The translations under genes and the position numbers were made by a program. Shown piece by piece: positions 55,684-64,000 of a DNA stretch of 64,000 nt. Each line of letters opens with the position of its first letter. The stretch's first letter is position 1. Source of the stretch: Pollutibacter soli (lineage in GTDB: Bacteria > Bacteroidota > Bacteroidia > Chitinophagales > Chitinophagaceae); assembly GCA_029269725.1 (NCBI GenBank), contig JARJHS010000001.1:1054001-1118000 (forward strand). Direction: 5' to 3'. Under the pieces are notes generated by a model that saw only the letters and a list, made by a program, of their open reading frames with translations, had not been told where the DNA came from and did not search any database.

Positions 55684-56223
55684 ATGCTTAAAAAATCAAT
55701 CCGCTTTTCCGCTGTAATCATTTTAATCAGCATGATTGTTTTATCGTGTCAAAAAGGCGATACAGGTCCCGCAGGACCAGAAGGACCTGAGGGACCAGAA
55801 GGTCCACCCGGTGCTAATGTGATCTATTCACCGTGGCTGGATGTTACATATGCGGAAGGTGATGACGACAATGGTGATGGTGATCCGGATTTTTATGGAG
55901 CTACCATACCCGCTGCAAAACTGACCGCTTCAATAATGAATTCAGGCGCAGTTCATGTATATCTTAATATCGGAGCTTCAAATGATCCCGTGGTAGTGTC
56001 CATTCCTTATGGTGTAAATATCCTCTCTGCATTTTATGAGAATACCATTGAACTGATCGGTGATGATGATTATTCAACATTCACCGTACAAGGTGTTAAA
56101 GTAAATCAATACCGTTATGTGCTAATTCCTGGTGAAGAAACCGCACGTGTTATGGCCGGCGGTAAAAAAATTGACTGGAAAAATTATAACGAGGTAAAAG
56201 CATATCTGCAACTCAAGGACTAG
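55684..56223 (+). CDS. Lipoprotein with short collagen-like segment
   Basis: 179 residues from the ATG at 55684; an upstream start adds 20 non-signal residues. Signal with lipobox IVLSC (Cys22). Directly after it are about seven G-X-Y triplets rich in GPEGPE and GPPG. The rest is a beta-rich domain with a DDDNGDGDPD acidic loop that could bind calcium. It is a surface or outer-membrane lipoprotein of unknown role. Short collagen-like stems of this type often act as spacers or trimerising stalks. Confidence 0.75.
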   Translation: MLKKSIRFSAVIILISMIVLSCQKGDTGPAGPEGPEGPEGPPGANVIYSPWLDVTYAEGDDDNGDGDPDFYGATIPAAKLTASIMNSGAVHVYLNIGASNDPVVVSIPYGVNILSAFYENTIELIGDDDYSTFTVQGVKVNQYRYVLIPGEETARVMAGGKKIDWKNYNEVKAYLQLKD

Positions 56224-56270
56224 TGCCTATTGATAATTAGGGCGCGCTGAATAACTGAGCGCTGAGGGCG

Positions 56271-56310
56271 TTCTTCGTTTATCGTTGTTCGTTGTTCGTT
56301 TTTCGTCGAA
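56271..56310 (+). repeat. TTCGTTGTTCGTT repeat cluster
   Basis: TTCTTCGTTTATCGTTG followed by TTCGTTG units. Third cluster of the heptamer family in this window. Confidence 0.6.
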
Positions 56311-56420
56311 CCGTTGCGTTTGTCACTTTTAAGTCAGTGCAGGTGCTGACACCAGAATTCCATTGTAATTTAAAATTGAATGGGATTCGCACAATAAATA
56401 GCAGAATCTGATAACAATAA

Positions 56421-56450
56421 AAAACATCCGGCTATCCGGATGTTTTTTTT
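56421..56450. terminator. Bidirectional intrinsic terminator
   Basis: An 11-bp stem, AAAACATCCGG/CCGGATGTTTT, with a CTAT loop, followed by T on one side and preceded by A on the other. It lies between the convergent collagen-like and proline-rich genes and can serve both. Confidence 0.85.
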
Positions 56451-56483
56451 ACTAATCGGCATTGATGTCAATATTATTCTTCG

Positions 56484-57821
56484 CTATTGTGCAGGCCTGG
56501 GCGTCGGTTTTGGAGCCGGCCTTGGAGCCGGTTTCGGAGCAGGCCTCGGTGTTGCAGGTTTTGGAGCTGGCGTTGGCAATGGTCTTGTTGTAGTCGGCGG
56601 TTTTGTCACAGGCCTTGTTGTTGTCGGCGGCCTCGTACCCGGTCTTGATGCTGGCGGCAGTTTATTTCCGGGAGGTGTTGCCGGCTTTGTAGTCGAAGGT
56701 GGCAATTTATTCCCGGGCCTTGTCGGATTCGTTGTCGGCGGAGGCAGTTTGTTTCCGGGCCTTGAGGGATTGGTTGTTGAAGGCGGAAGCCTATTGCCCG
56801 GCCTTATTCCGACATTTCCATTACCAGGATTTACGGGTAAGGGCCTTGGTTTTGCAATCGGAGGCCGGCGATCGGGCACTTTTACCGGGGGCACTTTCGT
56901 GTTATAACCCGGTGAATTCGGGTATGTTTTTCTGTAGTAATTAGATCCATCCCGAAGCATATCCGGACGGTTATATGTCATCCTGAAATCACCACGGTTA
57001 TACCTGTTATAATACACATTGGATCTGTATCGCCACCCCGGCTGATGATAGTACCGGTTATACCACCATGGGTTACGATAATGATACCAGCGGCGATAAT
57101 AGCCCTGATAATAATAATTCCAATGATAATGATATCCGTAATAATAGTGGAAGAAATAAGGATGCCAAGGGCGCCAATAGGATGGATAATATCCCCAGTA
57201 CCAGGGAGAACGCCAGGCAACATACGCAGGCCTGTATATGTGAACAATAATGGGCCAGGTTGCTATCTGTACAGGTGTAATAATTTCCTTTTGTACAATT
57301 ACAGTTTGTGTCTGTTGCTGGGGTGCGGCACTATTCACAGCTGAACTTCCCTTGTAACCCGGATTGGGTGTTGCATCCGGTTTATCATCATTGTTATCGT
57401 AGTTGGGTTCAATAATATAATCCTTCCCATACAGATCCTCATCACCCACCACCTGGATCTGCGGTTGTCCGCTACTGTTATCTACAACAAATACAGCAAC
57501 ATTCTGCATTTCATTCCTGTTGGTCGCCACCTTGAGTGAAATGGAATGCACATTATTTTCGACCTCGTCGTTAACAGTGATATAGTCGACATTGTTATCC
57601 CCGTCAAGGTCGAGATTGTTGATTTTATTTTCAGGGTCGTTCAGCTTTTTCTCAAACTCTTCAAGCGTCTCCGACTCCTGGAAGATCTTCAATACCGCAT
57701 ACAGATTCAGATTATCTCCGGGTAATCCCAAAGACTCAACTTCGCCCGGAGATTGCCCAACCGACCGGGAAGACATCACTAAAAAGAACAGAAACAAACT
57801 GTTGCGCAACAGACCTTTCAT
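56484..57821 (-). CDS. Secreted protein with Tyr/Trp/His-rich centre and Pro-rich tail
   Basis: 445 residues. Signal peptide LFLFFLVMSSRSVGQ. Residues about 25-135 form a soluble domain with a DLDGDNNVDY calcium-loop-like motif. Residues about 190-285 are extraordinarily rich in Tyr, Trp, His and Arg (YWGYYPSYWRPW, YYYGYHYHWNYYY). Residues about 305-445 are Pro-rich with GNKLPPSTT units repeated about four times and a PAPKP tail. I recognise no catalytic site. It is probably exported and may bind surfaces or polysaccharides; this is inference from composition. Confidence 0.8.
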   Translation of the reverse strand: MKGLLRNSLFLFFLVMSSRSVGQSPGEVESLGLPGDNLNLYAVLKIFQESETLEEFEKKLNDPENKINNLDLDGDNNVDYITVNDEVENNVHSISLKVATNRNEMQNVAVFVVDNSSGQPQIQVVGDEDLYGKDYIIEPNYDNNDDKPDATPNPGYKGSSAVNSAAPQQQTQTVIVQKEIITPVQIATWPIIVHIYRPAYVAWRSPWYWGYYPSYWRPWHPYFFHYYYGYHYHWNYYYQGYYRRWYHYRNPWWYNRYYHQPGWRYRSNVYYNRYNRGDFRMTYNRPDMLRDGSNYYRKTYPNSPGYNTKVPPVKVPDRRPPIAKPRPLPVNPGNGNVGIRPGNRLPPSTTNPSRPGNKLPPPTTNPTRPGNKLPPSTTKPATPPGNKLPPASRPGTRPPTTTRPVTKPPTTTRPLPTPAPKPATPRPAPKPAPRPAPKPTPRPAQ

Positions 57822-57888
57822 ATTCCATTTTTTTTAAATATACGACTTATGACCAAAGTCCATCCTTTCACCAACCGGAATAAAATCG

Positions 57889-58881
57889 TTAATTATTCAT
57901 TCTTATTCTGCAACAATCTGCAGGGTCAATATAGATTTCAACAATAGTTCCGGTATTAAAATCATCAACACTAAAAACAGATAAGAGTTCATCATTTACC
58001 CTCACTACTATTATAAAATGTAATCCAAAAAAATGGCGGGATATCACTTTGCCCGTAAGTGAGATGATCTGTGATGAGCTGAGTTTAATTTTTTCGGGCC
58101 GGATCATCCATTTAACATTCTGTGTGGGATCGATTGGACTAAGGCCAAGATGGGAAGCAATGTTTTCAGGGATCACCTGGTAACGACCCAGCAGTGAGGC
58201 GGTATATTCAAACAAAGGATATCGATACAATTGTTCGGGTGTTCCCTGTTCAATCAGTTTTCCGTTTTTCATGATCAGTATCTGATCAGCCCATGCGAGA
58301 ATTTCTTCAGGATCATGCGAAACCATTATTTCAGTGAGTTGGAGCTTTTGTCTCATATCCCCCAACACCTCCCGGATCACTTTTTTACTGATGTTATCCA
58401 GGTTCGAGAAAGGCTCATCCAGAAGCAGGACCGTTGGATTGGTGAGGAGCAATCTTGCAAGCGCGGCTCTTTGTCGTTCCCCGCCGGACAACTCATTTGT
58501 TTTGCGCTTCAGTAAATGATCAACGCGACAAATATGTAAAATTTCGTCAGCTTCATCACCGGATAATTTGTTTGAATACTCCATAACTTCTTCGACACGA
58601 TAATTATTTCTCAATTCGAAATGCTGCGACAGATATGCTATTTCAGGATGGCCGGGCATCAGCTTTTCATCCGGGCCCAATAATTTTTTATCGTGAAGAA
58701 AAACCTCTCCACCATCACTCTGTAAAAAGCCTGCAATTATTTTTAACAAAGTTGTTTTTCCGGAGCCCGTACTTCCGGCGATAGCTAATTTTTCGCCTTC
58801 AGGAACAATAAAACTTACTCCATCAACAGCAATTGTAGTATTCAATTTTTTAAAAAGACGATCAACACGAAGCTTCGGCAT
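57889..58881 (-). CDS. ABC transporter ATP-binding protein with TOBE-like C-terminus
   Basis: 330 residues from Met at 58881; seven upstream codons are possible. Walker A GSTGSGKTT, signature LSGGERQR, Walker B VLLLDEPFSNLD and switch His in MVSHDPEE. The C-terminal 90 residues (WMIRPEKIKLSSS, then LTGKVISRHFFGLHFIIVV) resemble the TOBE extension of PotA/FbpC-type importers. No permease or binding protein gene adjoins it, so partners must lie elsewhere. It is followed 67 bp later by the proline-rich gene on the same strand. Confidence 0.9.
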   Translation of the reverse strand: MPKLRVDRLFKKLNTTIAVDGVSFIVPEGEKLAIAGSTGSGKTTLLKIIAGFLQSDGGEVFLHDKKLLGPDEKLMPGHPEIAYLSQHFELRNNYRVEEVMEYSNKLSGDEADEILHICRVDHLLKRKTNELSGGERQRAALARLLLTNPTVLLLDEPFSNLDNISKKVIREVLGDMRQKLQLTEIMVSHDPEEILAWADQILIMKNGKLIEQGTPEQLYRYPLFEYTASLLGRYQVIPENIASHLGLSPIDPTQNVKWMIRPEKIKLSSSQIISLTGKVISRHFFGLHFIIVVRVNDELLSVFSVDDFNTGTIVEIYIDPADCCRIRMNN

Positions 58882-58939
58882 ACATCGAAAATAATTCATC
58901 ACAGCTAATCCACCATCTGAACAGGTGAAAGGCTTTGTC

Positions 58940-58947
58940 TATATTTG
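58940..58947 (+). promoter_or_regulatory. Candidate -7 box upstream of the mechanosensitive channel gene
   Basis: TATATTTG matches the TAnnTTTG consensus exactly, 54 bp before the start codon. No convincing TTG at the proper distance upstream, so support is partial. Confidence 0.35.
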
Positions 58948-59001
58948 CGATCCAGTCTGGGAGTACCAGACCACGTAATTCTCGGGGTAAACTGTTTGAC
59001 T

Positions 59002-60102
59002 ATGGATGAATTTTTAAAGCGTGTTTATTGGGGAAATACAGTGCTTGATTATTCAATTGCACTCGGTAGTATTTTGTTGTTGTGGATTATAGTCCGGATT
59101 TTTAAAAACCGGGTAATTCATTATCTGCAATCTTTTTCTGAGAAGACAGATACCATATTTGATGATTTGATAATAAAAGGTATCAGCAACCTTGCACTCC
59201 CATTTGTATTTCTCGCAGGAAACATTGTGATCATCCGCCATCTTAATCTGCCAGCGAAACTTGACAATGTGCTGAACGTTGCACTGATTGTAATTGCAAC
59301 CTATTATCTCGTTCGTTTGATAAATTTTGTTATCCATGGCGCTGTGCATGTGTACATGGAGAGAAAAAATGAACCTAAGGAAAGAATCAGGCAACTTCGT
59401 GGAATTTTGATGGTGATATATACCTGCGTATGGATTGCAGGTATAATTATGATGATCGACAACCTTGGGTTTGATATCACTACGATAGTTGCAGGGCTTG
59501 GCGTGGGAGGTATCGCAGTTGCACTTGCTGCGCAAAATATCCTGGGGGATCTTTTTAGTTATCTCGTCATCTTTTTTGATAAACCGTTTGAGATCGGAGA
59601 TTTTATCAAAACAAATAATGGCAGCGGAACTGTTGAGCGAATCGGTATTAAGACATCACATGTACGCAGCCCTGATGGCCAGCAACTGGTCATGCCCAAT
59701 GCTGAACTGGTGAAATCAACCATCCAGAATTTCAAAAGACTCGAGCGAAGAAGAGTGTTGATGAATATCGGCGTGGTATATCAAACTCCCGCTGAGCAGT
59801 TAAGAAGAATTCCACAGATGATTGAAGAAATTATCAGGTCTCAACCGTCAGCAACATTTGACAGGGTACACCTGAAAAGCCTGGCCGATTTCAGCCTGGT
59901 TTTTGAAATTGTATTTTTTATTGAGTCTACCGATTATATGACTTATATGAATTCTCAGCAGGAAATACTGTTCCGGATTTTTGAAAAATTTGAAAACGAA
60001 AAGATTGGTTTCGCCTATCCGACACAGACATTATATGTGGAAAGAACTGGTACTGATGAAAAACCTTCGATCCAGGCGTTTCCGGAAGAAAGCAATAGAT
60101 AA
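59002..60102 (+). CDS. Small-conductance mechanosensitive channel (MscS family)
   Basis: 366 residues from the ATG at 59002, preferred over a longer start whose extra residues are not conserved. Four helices up to the pore helix (TTIVAGLGVGGIAVALAAQNILGDLFSYLVIFFD), then the beta domain KPFEIGDFIKTNNGSGTVERIGIKTSHVRSPDGQQLVMPNAEL. The C-terminal vestibule follows. It opens under membrane tension and releases solutes during osmotic downshock. Its last codon lies 7 bp from the convergent Nudix gene. Confidence 0.93.
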   Translation: MDEFLKRVYWGNTVLDYSIALGSILLLWIIVRIFKNRVIHYLQSFSEKTDTIFDDLIIKGISNLALPFVFLAGNIVIIRHLNLPAKLDNVLNVALIVIATYYLVRLINFVIHGAVHVYMERKNEPKERIRQLRGILMVIYTCVWIAGIIMMIDNLGFDITTIVAGLGVGGIAVALAAQNILGDLFSYLVIFFDKPFEIGDFIKTNNGSGTVERIGIKTSHVRSPDGQQLVMPNAELVKSTIQNFKRLERRRVLMNIGVVYQTPAEQLRRIPQMIEEIIRSQPSATFDRVHLKSLADFSLVFEIVFFIESTDYMTYMNSQQEILFRIFEKFENEKIGFAYPTQTLYVERTGTDEKPSIQAFPEESNR

Positions 60103-60109
60103 CAGGGCA

Positions 60110-60841
60110 TTACCTTTTCAGAAAGCTGTAGAGATAGGGTGCCTTGTGCGCTTTTCCGGAAAACTGCTTTTGATGCCGGCGAAGAATTTTCATGCCGAGC
60201 ATTTTCCGCTGAAAAGTACTACGTCTCAGTTCCTGGCCAAGAATGGATTCGTACACCTTTTGCAATTCATTCATTGTGAATTTCTGTGGCAACAGGTTGC
60301 CTCCCACTACTTTCCTGTCCAGATTATGGCGAAGGGTGTTCAAAGCCTTTTCAACTATTTCCTTGTGATCAAGTATCAACAGCGGTAGCTCATTTAAGCT
60401 GTACCATGTACAGGAATCGGAAAGAACATCGGGTTTTGGCTGAACATTTTTGTAGTTGATCAGTGCGTAATAAGCCACCGTAACGAATCGTCCCAGCATC
60501 CAGTGATCCGGATCGGGCTTTATTCCATTAGCCAGTAATATTTTCTTCAATACTGATGCATCAAATCTTCTGCGATCACCAAATGCATAATATTGCTCAA
60601 GAAAAATATCATCTAATCCTGTCCTTTCTTTTAACCCCTCCTTTACTGCTTCATTCAGATCTTCATCTTCCTGAATAAAACCTCCAGGCAATGCAAAGAG
60701 CCCGGTATTGTGATATTCCATCAAAAGGATCTTCAGTTGACCATCAGAAAAGCCAAAGATCACTGAATCATAAGCCAGGTTTTTAAGGAAGCCTTTGCCA
60801 TCGGCCCGGATGGCCGGATTGAGTTTTATTTTTTTCTTCAT
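60110..60841 (-). CDS. Nudix-domain transcription regulator (NrtR/AraR-like)
   Basis: 243 residues. Residues about 20-150 are a Nudix fold. The Nudix box GGFIQEDEDLNEAVKEGLKE keeps the first Gly and Glu, but the catalytic REUxEE part reads EGLKER, so hydrolase activity is probably lost. Residues about 160-243 look like a winged helix (FTMNELQKVYESILGQELRRSTFQRKM). This architecture is that of sugar- or nucleotide-sensing regulators of Bacteroidota. It is divergent from a carboxylesterase gene, with a perfect palindrome between, so it probably controls that gene and itself. Confidence 0.85.
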   Translation of the reverse strand: MKKKIKLNPAIRADGKGFLKNLAYDSVIFGFSDGQLKILLMEYHNTGLFALPGGFIQEDEDLNEAVKEGLKERTGLDDIFLEQYYAFGDRRRFDASVLKKILLANGIKPDPDHWMLGRFVTVAYYALINYKNVQPKPDVLSDSCTWYSLNELPLLILDHKEIVEKALNTLRHNLDRKVVGGNLLPQKFTMNELQKVYESILGQELRRSTFQRKMLGMKILRRHQKQFSGKAHKAPYLYSFLKR

Positions 60842-60889
60842 TTTGTCTGATGAATGTAAAAATAATTCAGAGAATCAGAATAATGCTTA

Positions 60890-60914
60890 TTATTGTCTCC
60901 TTTTGAGACAATAA
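60890..60914. promoter_or_regulatory. Perfect palindrome, probable operator of the Nudix regulator
   Basis: TTATTGTCTC and GAGACAATAA are exact inverted repeats with a 5-bp spacer. The site lies 12 bp before the esterase start codon and about 50 bp upstream of the regulator start, so binding would block or overlap both promoters. Confidence 0.7.
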
Positions 60915-60925
60915 ACAGATCATTT

Positions 60926-62557
60926 ATGTTGAAACGAGTCATACTGATCGTCCTTACCACATTTACTTTGGCTATGAGTGAAGCACAGACGAACAACTTT
61001 TTTGCTGTACAGACAAAAATCAAAAACGGAATCATTGAAGGTGATTATGACACCAGGTCCGGAGTTCAGTTTTACCTTGGAATTCCATTTGCAAAACCTC
61101 CCGTTGGTGATTTGCGTTGGAAAGCGCCTCAGCCATTGGAGAACTGGAAGGGCGTAAAGCTGACAAAGAAATTCGGCCCGCGCGCCATACAGGGAATTGT
61201 ATTTGGTGATATGAAAAGTCGTTCCGAAGGTTTGAGTGAAGATTGTTTGTACCTCAATGTATGGACGCCTGCAAAGCGCGATACAAAAGGCCTTCCTGTA
61301 CTGGTTTATTTTTATGGTGGTGGATTTGTTGCCGGAGATGGTGCAGAGCCAAGATATGATGGTGAAAGCATGGCGAAAAAAGGAATCGTGGTGGTGACGG
61401 TAAATTACCGTCTGAACATATTCGGATTTTTTTCGCATCCCGAGCTGAGTGCGGAGTCGCCGTACAAAGCATCCGGCAATTACGGTTTGCTTGACCAGGC
61501 TGCCAGTTTGAAATGGGTGCAGGAAAATATCGATGCCTTCGGTGGAGATCCTAAAAAAGTTACGATCGCTGGTGAATCGGCTGGATCTATTTCCGTCAGC
61601 GCGCAAATGGCTTCGCCCTTATCAAAAAATCTGATAGCCGGCGCCATCGGTGAAAGTGGTGCAGGAATTGAACCGACACTTGCACCGGTCCCTCTAAAGG
61701 ATGCTGAAAAGATCGGGCTGGAATTTGCACAGAAAGCAAAATATCCCACGCTCGCCGAATTACGCAAATTAAGTACAAGAGATTTGTTTGAGATTTACCA
61801 GGATTCAAAAAGATTTGGATTTCCGCTGGTGATTGATGGATATTTTTTACCCAAAAGCATAAACGAAATCTTCCGCGCGAAAGAACAGTCTCAGGTGCCG
61901 TTGCTGGTAGGCTGGAACAGTGCTGAAATACCAGGCATGGCTTTCATGCAAGGGTCGCCATATTCAGCTGAAAATTTTGAGAAAAAAGTTAAGCAGGTAT
62001 ATCCACAGGATTTTGCAGAAGTGCTCAAAGTATATCCTTATCAGACCGATAAAGAAGCAGAATGGGCAGCAACCAACCTGGGATCTGATAGATTCATTGT
62101 TTACAGTACATGGAAATGGTATGAGTTGCAATTGAAAAACAGTACAAAGCCTGCGTACAGGTATTTGTTCAGCAAATTGCCCGCGCCGTTGATCGATAAA
62201 AATCTCACCAAAGGATTAGCAGGCGGAACTTCAGCCGATCCGGGTGGATTTAAGGCGCCACCACCGATTGGTGCGCCACACGCTGCCGAGATCGAATATT
62301 GCATGGGCAATCTCCACCTGATGACCGATTTTGCATGGACGCCTGATGATTATAAAGTGTCAACAACCATGCAGAACTATTTTGCAAACTTTATAAAGAC
62401 TGGTAACCCCAATGGTGGTAGTTTGCCGGAGTGGCAGGCCGGGAAAGCCGGCGATGTGATGCAACCGGTGATGATCCTGGATACAAAATCAGAATTAAAA
62501 TCGGTTGATGATTCCCGTTATATATTGCTGGATAGACTTTACAAAAACGACAAATAA
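60926..62557 (+). CDS. Type-B carboxylesterase, secreted
   Basis: 543 residues from the ATG at 60926; a TTG start upstream would run through the operator. Signal peptide ILIVLTTFTLAMSEAQ. Alpha/beta hydrolase motifs: EDCLYLNVWTP, VYFYGGGFVAGDG with the oxyanion hole, and nucleophile IAGESAGSIS. A later acid-histidine pair is probably in the IGAPHAAEIEY region. The family hydrolyses carboxylic esters such as plant or xenobiotic esters. The adjacent regulator and operator suggest substrate-dependent control. A terminator follows. Confidence 0.9.
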   Translation: MLKRVILIVLTTFTLAMSEAQTNNFFAVQTKIKNGIIEGDYDTRSGVQFYLGIPFAKPPVGDLRWKAPQPLENWKGVKLTKKFGPRAIQGIVFGDMKSRSEGLSEDCLYLNVWTPAKRDTKGLPVLVYFYGGGFVAGDGAEPRYDGESMAKKGIVVVTVNYRLNIFGFFSHPELSAESPYKASGNYGLLDQAASLKWVQENIDAFGGDPKKVTIAGESAGSISVSAQMASPLSKNLIAGAIGESGAGIEPTLAPVPLKDAEKIGLEFAQKAKYPTLAELRKLSTRDLFEIYQDSKRFGFPLVIDGYFLPKSINEIFRAKEQSQVPLLVGWNSAEIPGMAFMQGSPYSAENFEKKVKQVYPQDFAEVLKVYPYQTDKEAEWAATNLGSDRFIVYSTWKWYELQLKNSTKPAYRYLFSKLPAPLIDKNLTKGLAGGTSADPGGFKAPPPIGAPHAAEIEYCMGNLHLMTDFAWTPDDYKVSTTMQNYFANFIKTGNPNGGSLPEWQAGKAGDVMQPVMILDTKSELKSVDDSRYILLDRLYKNDK

Positions 62558-62590
62558 ATACCTTAAGGCCCTGATTTCCCACCAGAAAAT

Positions 62591-62620
62591 TGCCGGATAA
62601 AAAGTCCGGCATTTTTTATT
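62591..62620 (+). terminator. Intrinsic terminator after the carboxylesterase gene
   Basis: TGCCGGA and TCCGGCA form a 7-bp stem with a TAAAAAG loop, followed by TTTTTTATT. It lies 34 bp past the stop. Confidence 0.85.
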
Positions 62621-62829
62621 TTCGGGCCCGCATCTTTAAAATTTAATTCGGTCGTTCAATTTTACACGACGCTCCTGACAGAGCGATAAGTTTGGCGTCC
62701 TCGTGATTTTTTTTTACAAACCGGATGCTCTTATTGAGCAAAAGGCTGGAACCCGCGCAAGTAGAAATTCGCCAAATTCGTAAACGCCTGTAAAGAATAG
62801 AAAAACTAAAAATGACGTCCCCGCCCTAT

Positions 62830-63470
62830 TTTTAACTGATTCCAATCCATCATGAGTTCGAAAATGATTCTTTCGCTCAGGCGGAGCGCCCTGTTTGTTG
62901 CTTGAATTGTAACCAGGAAATCGAACCATCGTTTTCGACAATCTTTTAAACTAATAAAAACGCTAGTTGCAATTAGTAAGGAAGTCGACATCATCTCTTC
63001 CGCCCCGGCGGAGCGCCCTGTTTGTTGCTTGAATTGTAACCAGGAAATCGAACCATCGTTTTCGACAATCTTTTAAACTATTAAAAATGCTAGTTGCAAT
63101 TAGTAAGGAAGTCGACATCATCTCTTCCGCCCCGCCGGAGTGCCCTGTTTGTTGCAGGAATGTCAACCAGGAAGTCGAACCATCGTTCTCTACAATCTTT
63201 TAAACTCTATTAAAAACGCTAATTGCAATTAGTAAGGTAGTCGACATCATCTCTTCCGCTCCGGCGGAGCGACCTGTTTGTAGCAGGAATGTCAACCAGG
63301 AAATCGAACTATCGTTTTCGACAATCTTTTAAACTATTAAAAACTCTAGTTGCAATTTGTAAGGAAGTCGACATCATCTCTTCCGCTCCGGCGGAGCGAC
63401 CTGTTTGTAGCAAGAAATGTCGAACATCGAACCGATCCATCGCTCCGTAGGAGCGTCCTGTTAAAACAAC
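62830..63470. repeat. Tandem array of REP-like hairpins, period about 127 bp
   Basis: Six near-palindromes of the form CGCTCCGGCGGAGCG lie at 62874, 63001, 63128, 63257, 63384 and 63441. The first five are spaced 127-129 bp apart. Each is followed by CCCTGTTTGTTG or ACCTGTTTGTAG, and the units share further blocks (AACCAGGAAATCGAAC, GTTTTCGACAATCTTTTAAAC, GTTGCAATTAGTAAGGAAGTC). The last copy is isolated and reads CGCTCCGTAGGAGCG. Frames across it encode no real protein. The array sits beside a RAYT-type transposase gene, as expected for REP elements. Confidence 0.88.
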
Positions 63471-63508
63471 AGGTATGATTTCTGGGAATGGCCAACCATA
63501 CAAACATT

Positions 63509-63973
63509 CTAAACGGTAATAAAATCAAAAAGATATTTTTCGTCGAAATCGACATTAAACTTCTGAAGTAATTGCAAATACTCTTCTCTGAATGTCTTCT
63601 TTCGGTGATGAATTTCCTGATTATTCACGTACTTGATTACACTATCGATCTGAGACCTTGAATATGAAAACACACCATATCCCTCCTGCCATGCAAATTT
63701 TCCTCGTGATAATCGACGTTGGTTTATAAATTCATTGCTTTCATTTTTTACTTCTTTTACAAAATCGGGAATGTGTTTTGCGGGATGATATCCTACGAAT
63801 AAATGACAATGATCCGGCATACAATGCACCGCCAGCATTTTAGCGTTTCGATGCTGCACAAGTCCGGTCAGGTATTTATGAATTTCCTCTTTGTTTTGTT
63901 TAGGAATCAATGCATATCTGAATTTTACCGCAAATACAAATTGAAGATAGATCTGATGGTTGGTATTCGGCAT
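63509..63973 (-). mobile_element. RAYT-type (REP-associated tyrosine) transposase
   Basis: 154 residues from the ATG at 63973; the TTG upstream gives seven extra residues. It has the HUH-type motif CMPDHCHLFVGYHP (HCH), the IS200-like start IYLQFVFAVKFR, and a tyrosine in VIKYVNNQEIHH. This is the single-strand DNA nuclease family of REP-associated transposases, a domesticated relative of IS200/IS605 TnpA. It appears intact. The REP-like array begins 38 bp after its stop. The frame continues no further at the right edge, and no left or right ends typical of an IS were seen. Confidence 0.9.
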
Positions 63974-64000
63974 TATGGCTTTTTGTAAAAACAAAATTTG

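Noticed and set aside
56440-56907. Glycine-rich plus-strand frame
   Set aside because: It is the complement of the Pro-rich tail of the real minus-strand gene.
62830-63470. Possible CRISPR array because of regular spacing
   Set aside because: The whole 127-bp unit is repeated, including the parts between hairpins, and no cas genes are present.
62714-63503. Several short minus-strand frames with similar translations
   Set aside because: They are translations of the 127-bp repeat units, broken at each unit.

Overview
The window looks like the chromosome of a member of the Bacteroidota, probably near the Chitinophagaceae. The evidence is family content (paired topoisomerase IV genes with Bacteroidota-type sequences, DUF6249 and DUF3667 membrane proteins, OmpA with a propeller-like N-terminal half, M61 and S9 peptidases, the Gfo/Idh/MocA plus GMC plus subunit-3 oxidoreductase set). 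Further hints are the absence of clear Shine-Dalgarno sites, several -7 boxes of the TAnnTTTG kind, and many small intergenic repeats. No rRNA, tRNA, CRISPR array, prophage or plasmid functions were seen.

Positions 1-7923 (minus strand) are the most unusual part. This is a tightly packed operon of at least five genes: an intact caspase-like peptidase, a MoxR-type AAA+ ATPase, a von Willebrand A (CoxE-like) protein, a 739-residue protein with two degraded caspase/CHAT-like modules, and a further degraded caspase-like protein that runs off the left edge. It resembles the MoxR-vWA ternary conflict systems proposed from comparative genomics, but has one working caspase and about three pseudo-caspase modules. 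I infer a proteolytic defence or cell-death system in which pseudo-enzymes regulate or scaffold the active one.

Positions 8200-20150 hold an ECF sigma factor with its membrane partner behind a tandem repeat, an alpha/beta hydrolase, a strongly structured intergenic element, a cystathionine beta-synthase-type enzyme, and a 1.1-kb gene-free stretch that is A/C-rich and G-poor and ends in a strong terminator. Then come a metal/corrinoid-binding protein, class I aldolase, accD, smpB, a secreted protein and a GT81 glycosyltransferase fused to a HAD domain. Positions 20800-26200 carry topoisomerase IV (parE, DUF1835 gene, parC).

Positions 26800-40000 contain a transglutaminase-like membrane protein, a TPR protein, a 58-residue membrane peptide, a Tat-exported sugar dehydrogenase operon (GMC flavoprotein, subunit 3, Gfo/Idh/MocA), a prolyl oligopeptidase and a patatin-barrel protein. 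Positions 39400-45400 carry histidine-degradation genes hutI and hutG, interrupted by a Gcr-type membrane protein, then a Mur ligase family gene. Positions 45800-60100 are mostly envelope functions: M61 peptidase, ThuA protein, OmpA protein, DUF3667, TauE exporter, sterol desaturase-like hydroxylase, META lipoprotein, amino-acid permease, collagen-like lipoprotein, proline-rich secreted protein, ABC ATPase and MscS channel.

The right end has a Nudix-type regulator divergent from a type-B carboxylesterase, with a perfect palindrome between them, followed by a 127-bp-period array of REP-like hairpins next to a RAYT transposase.
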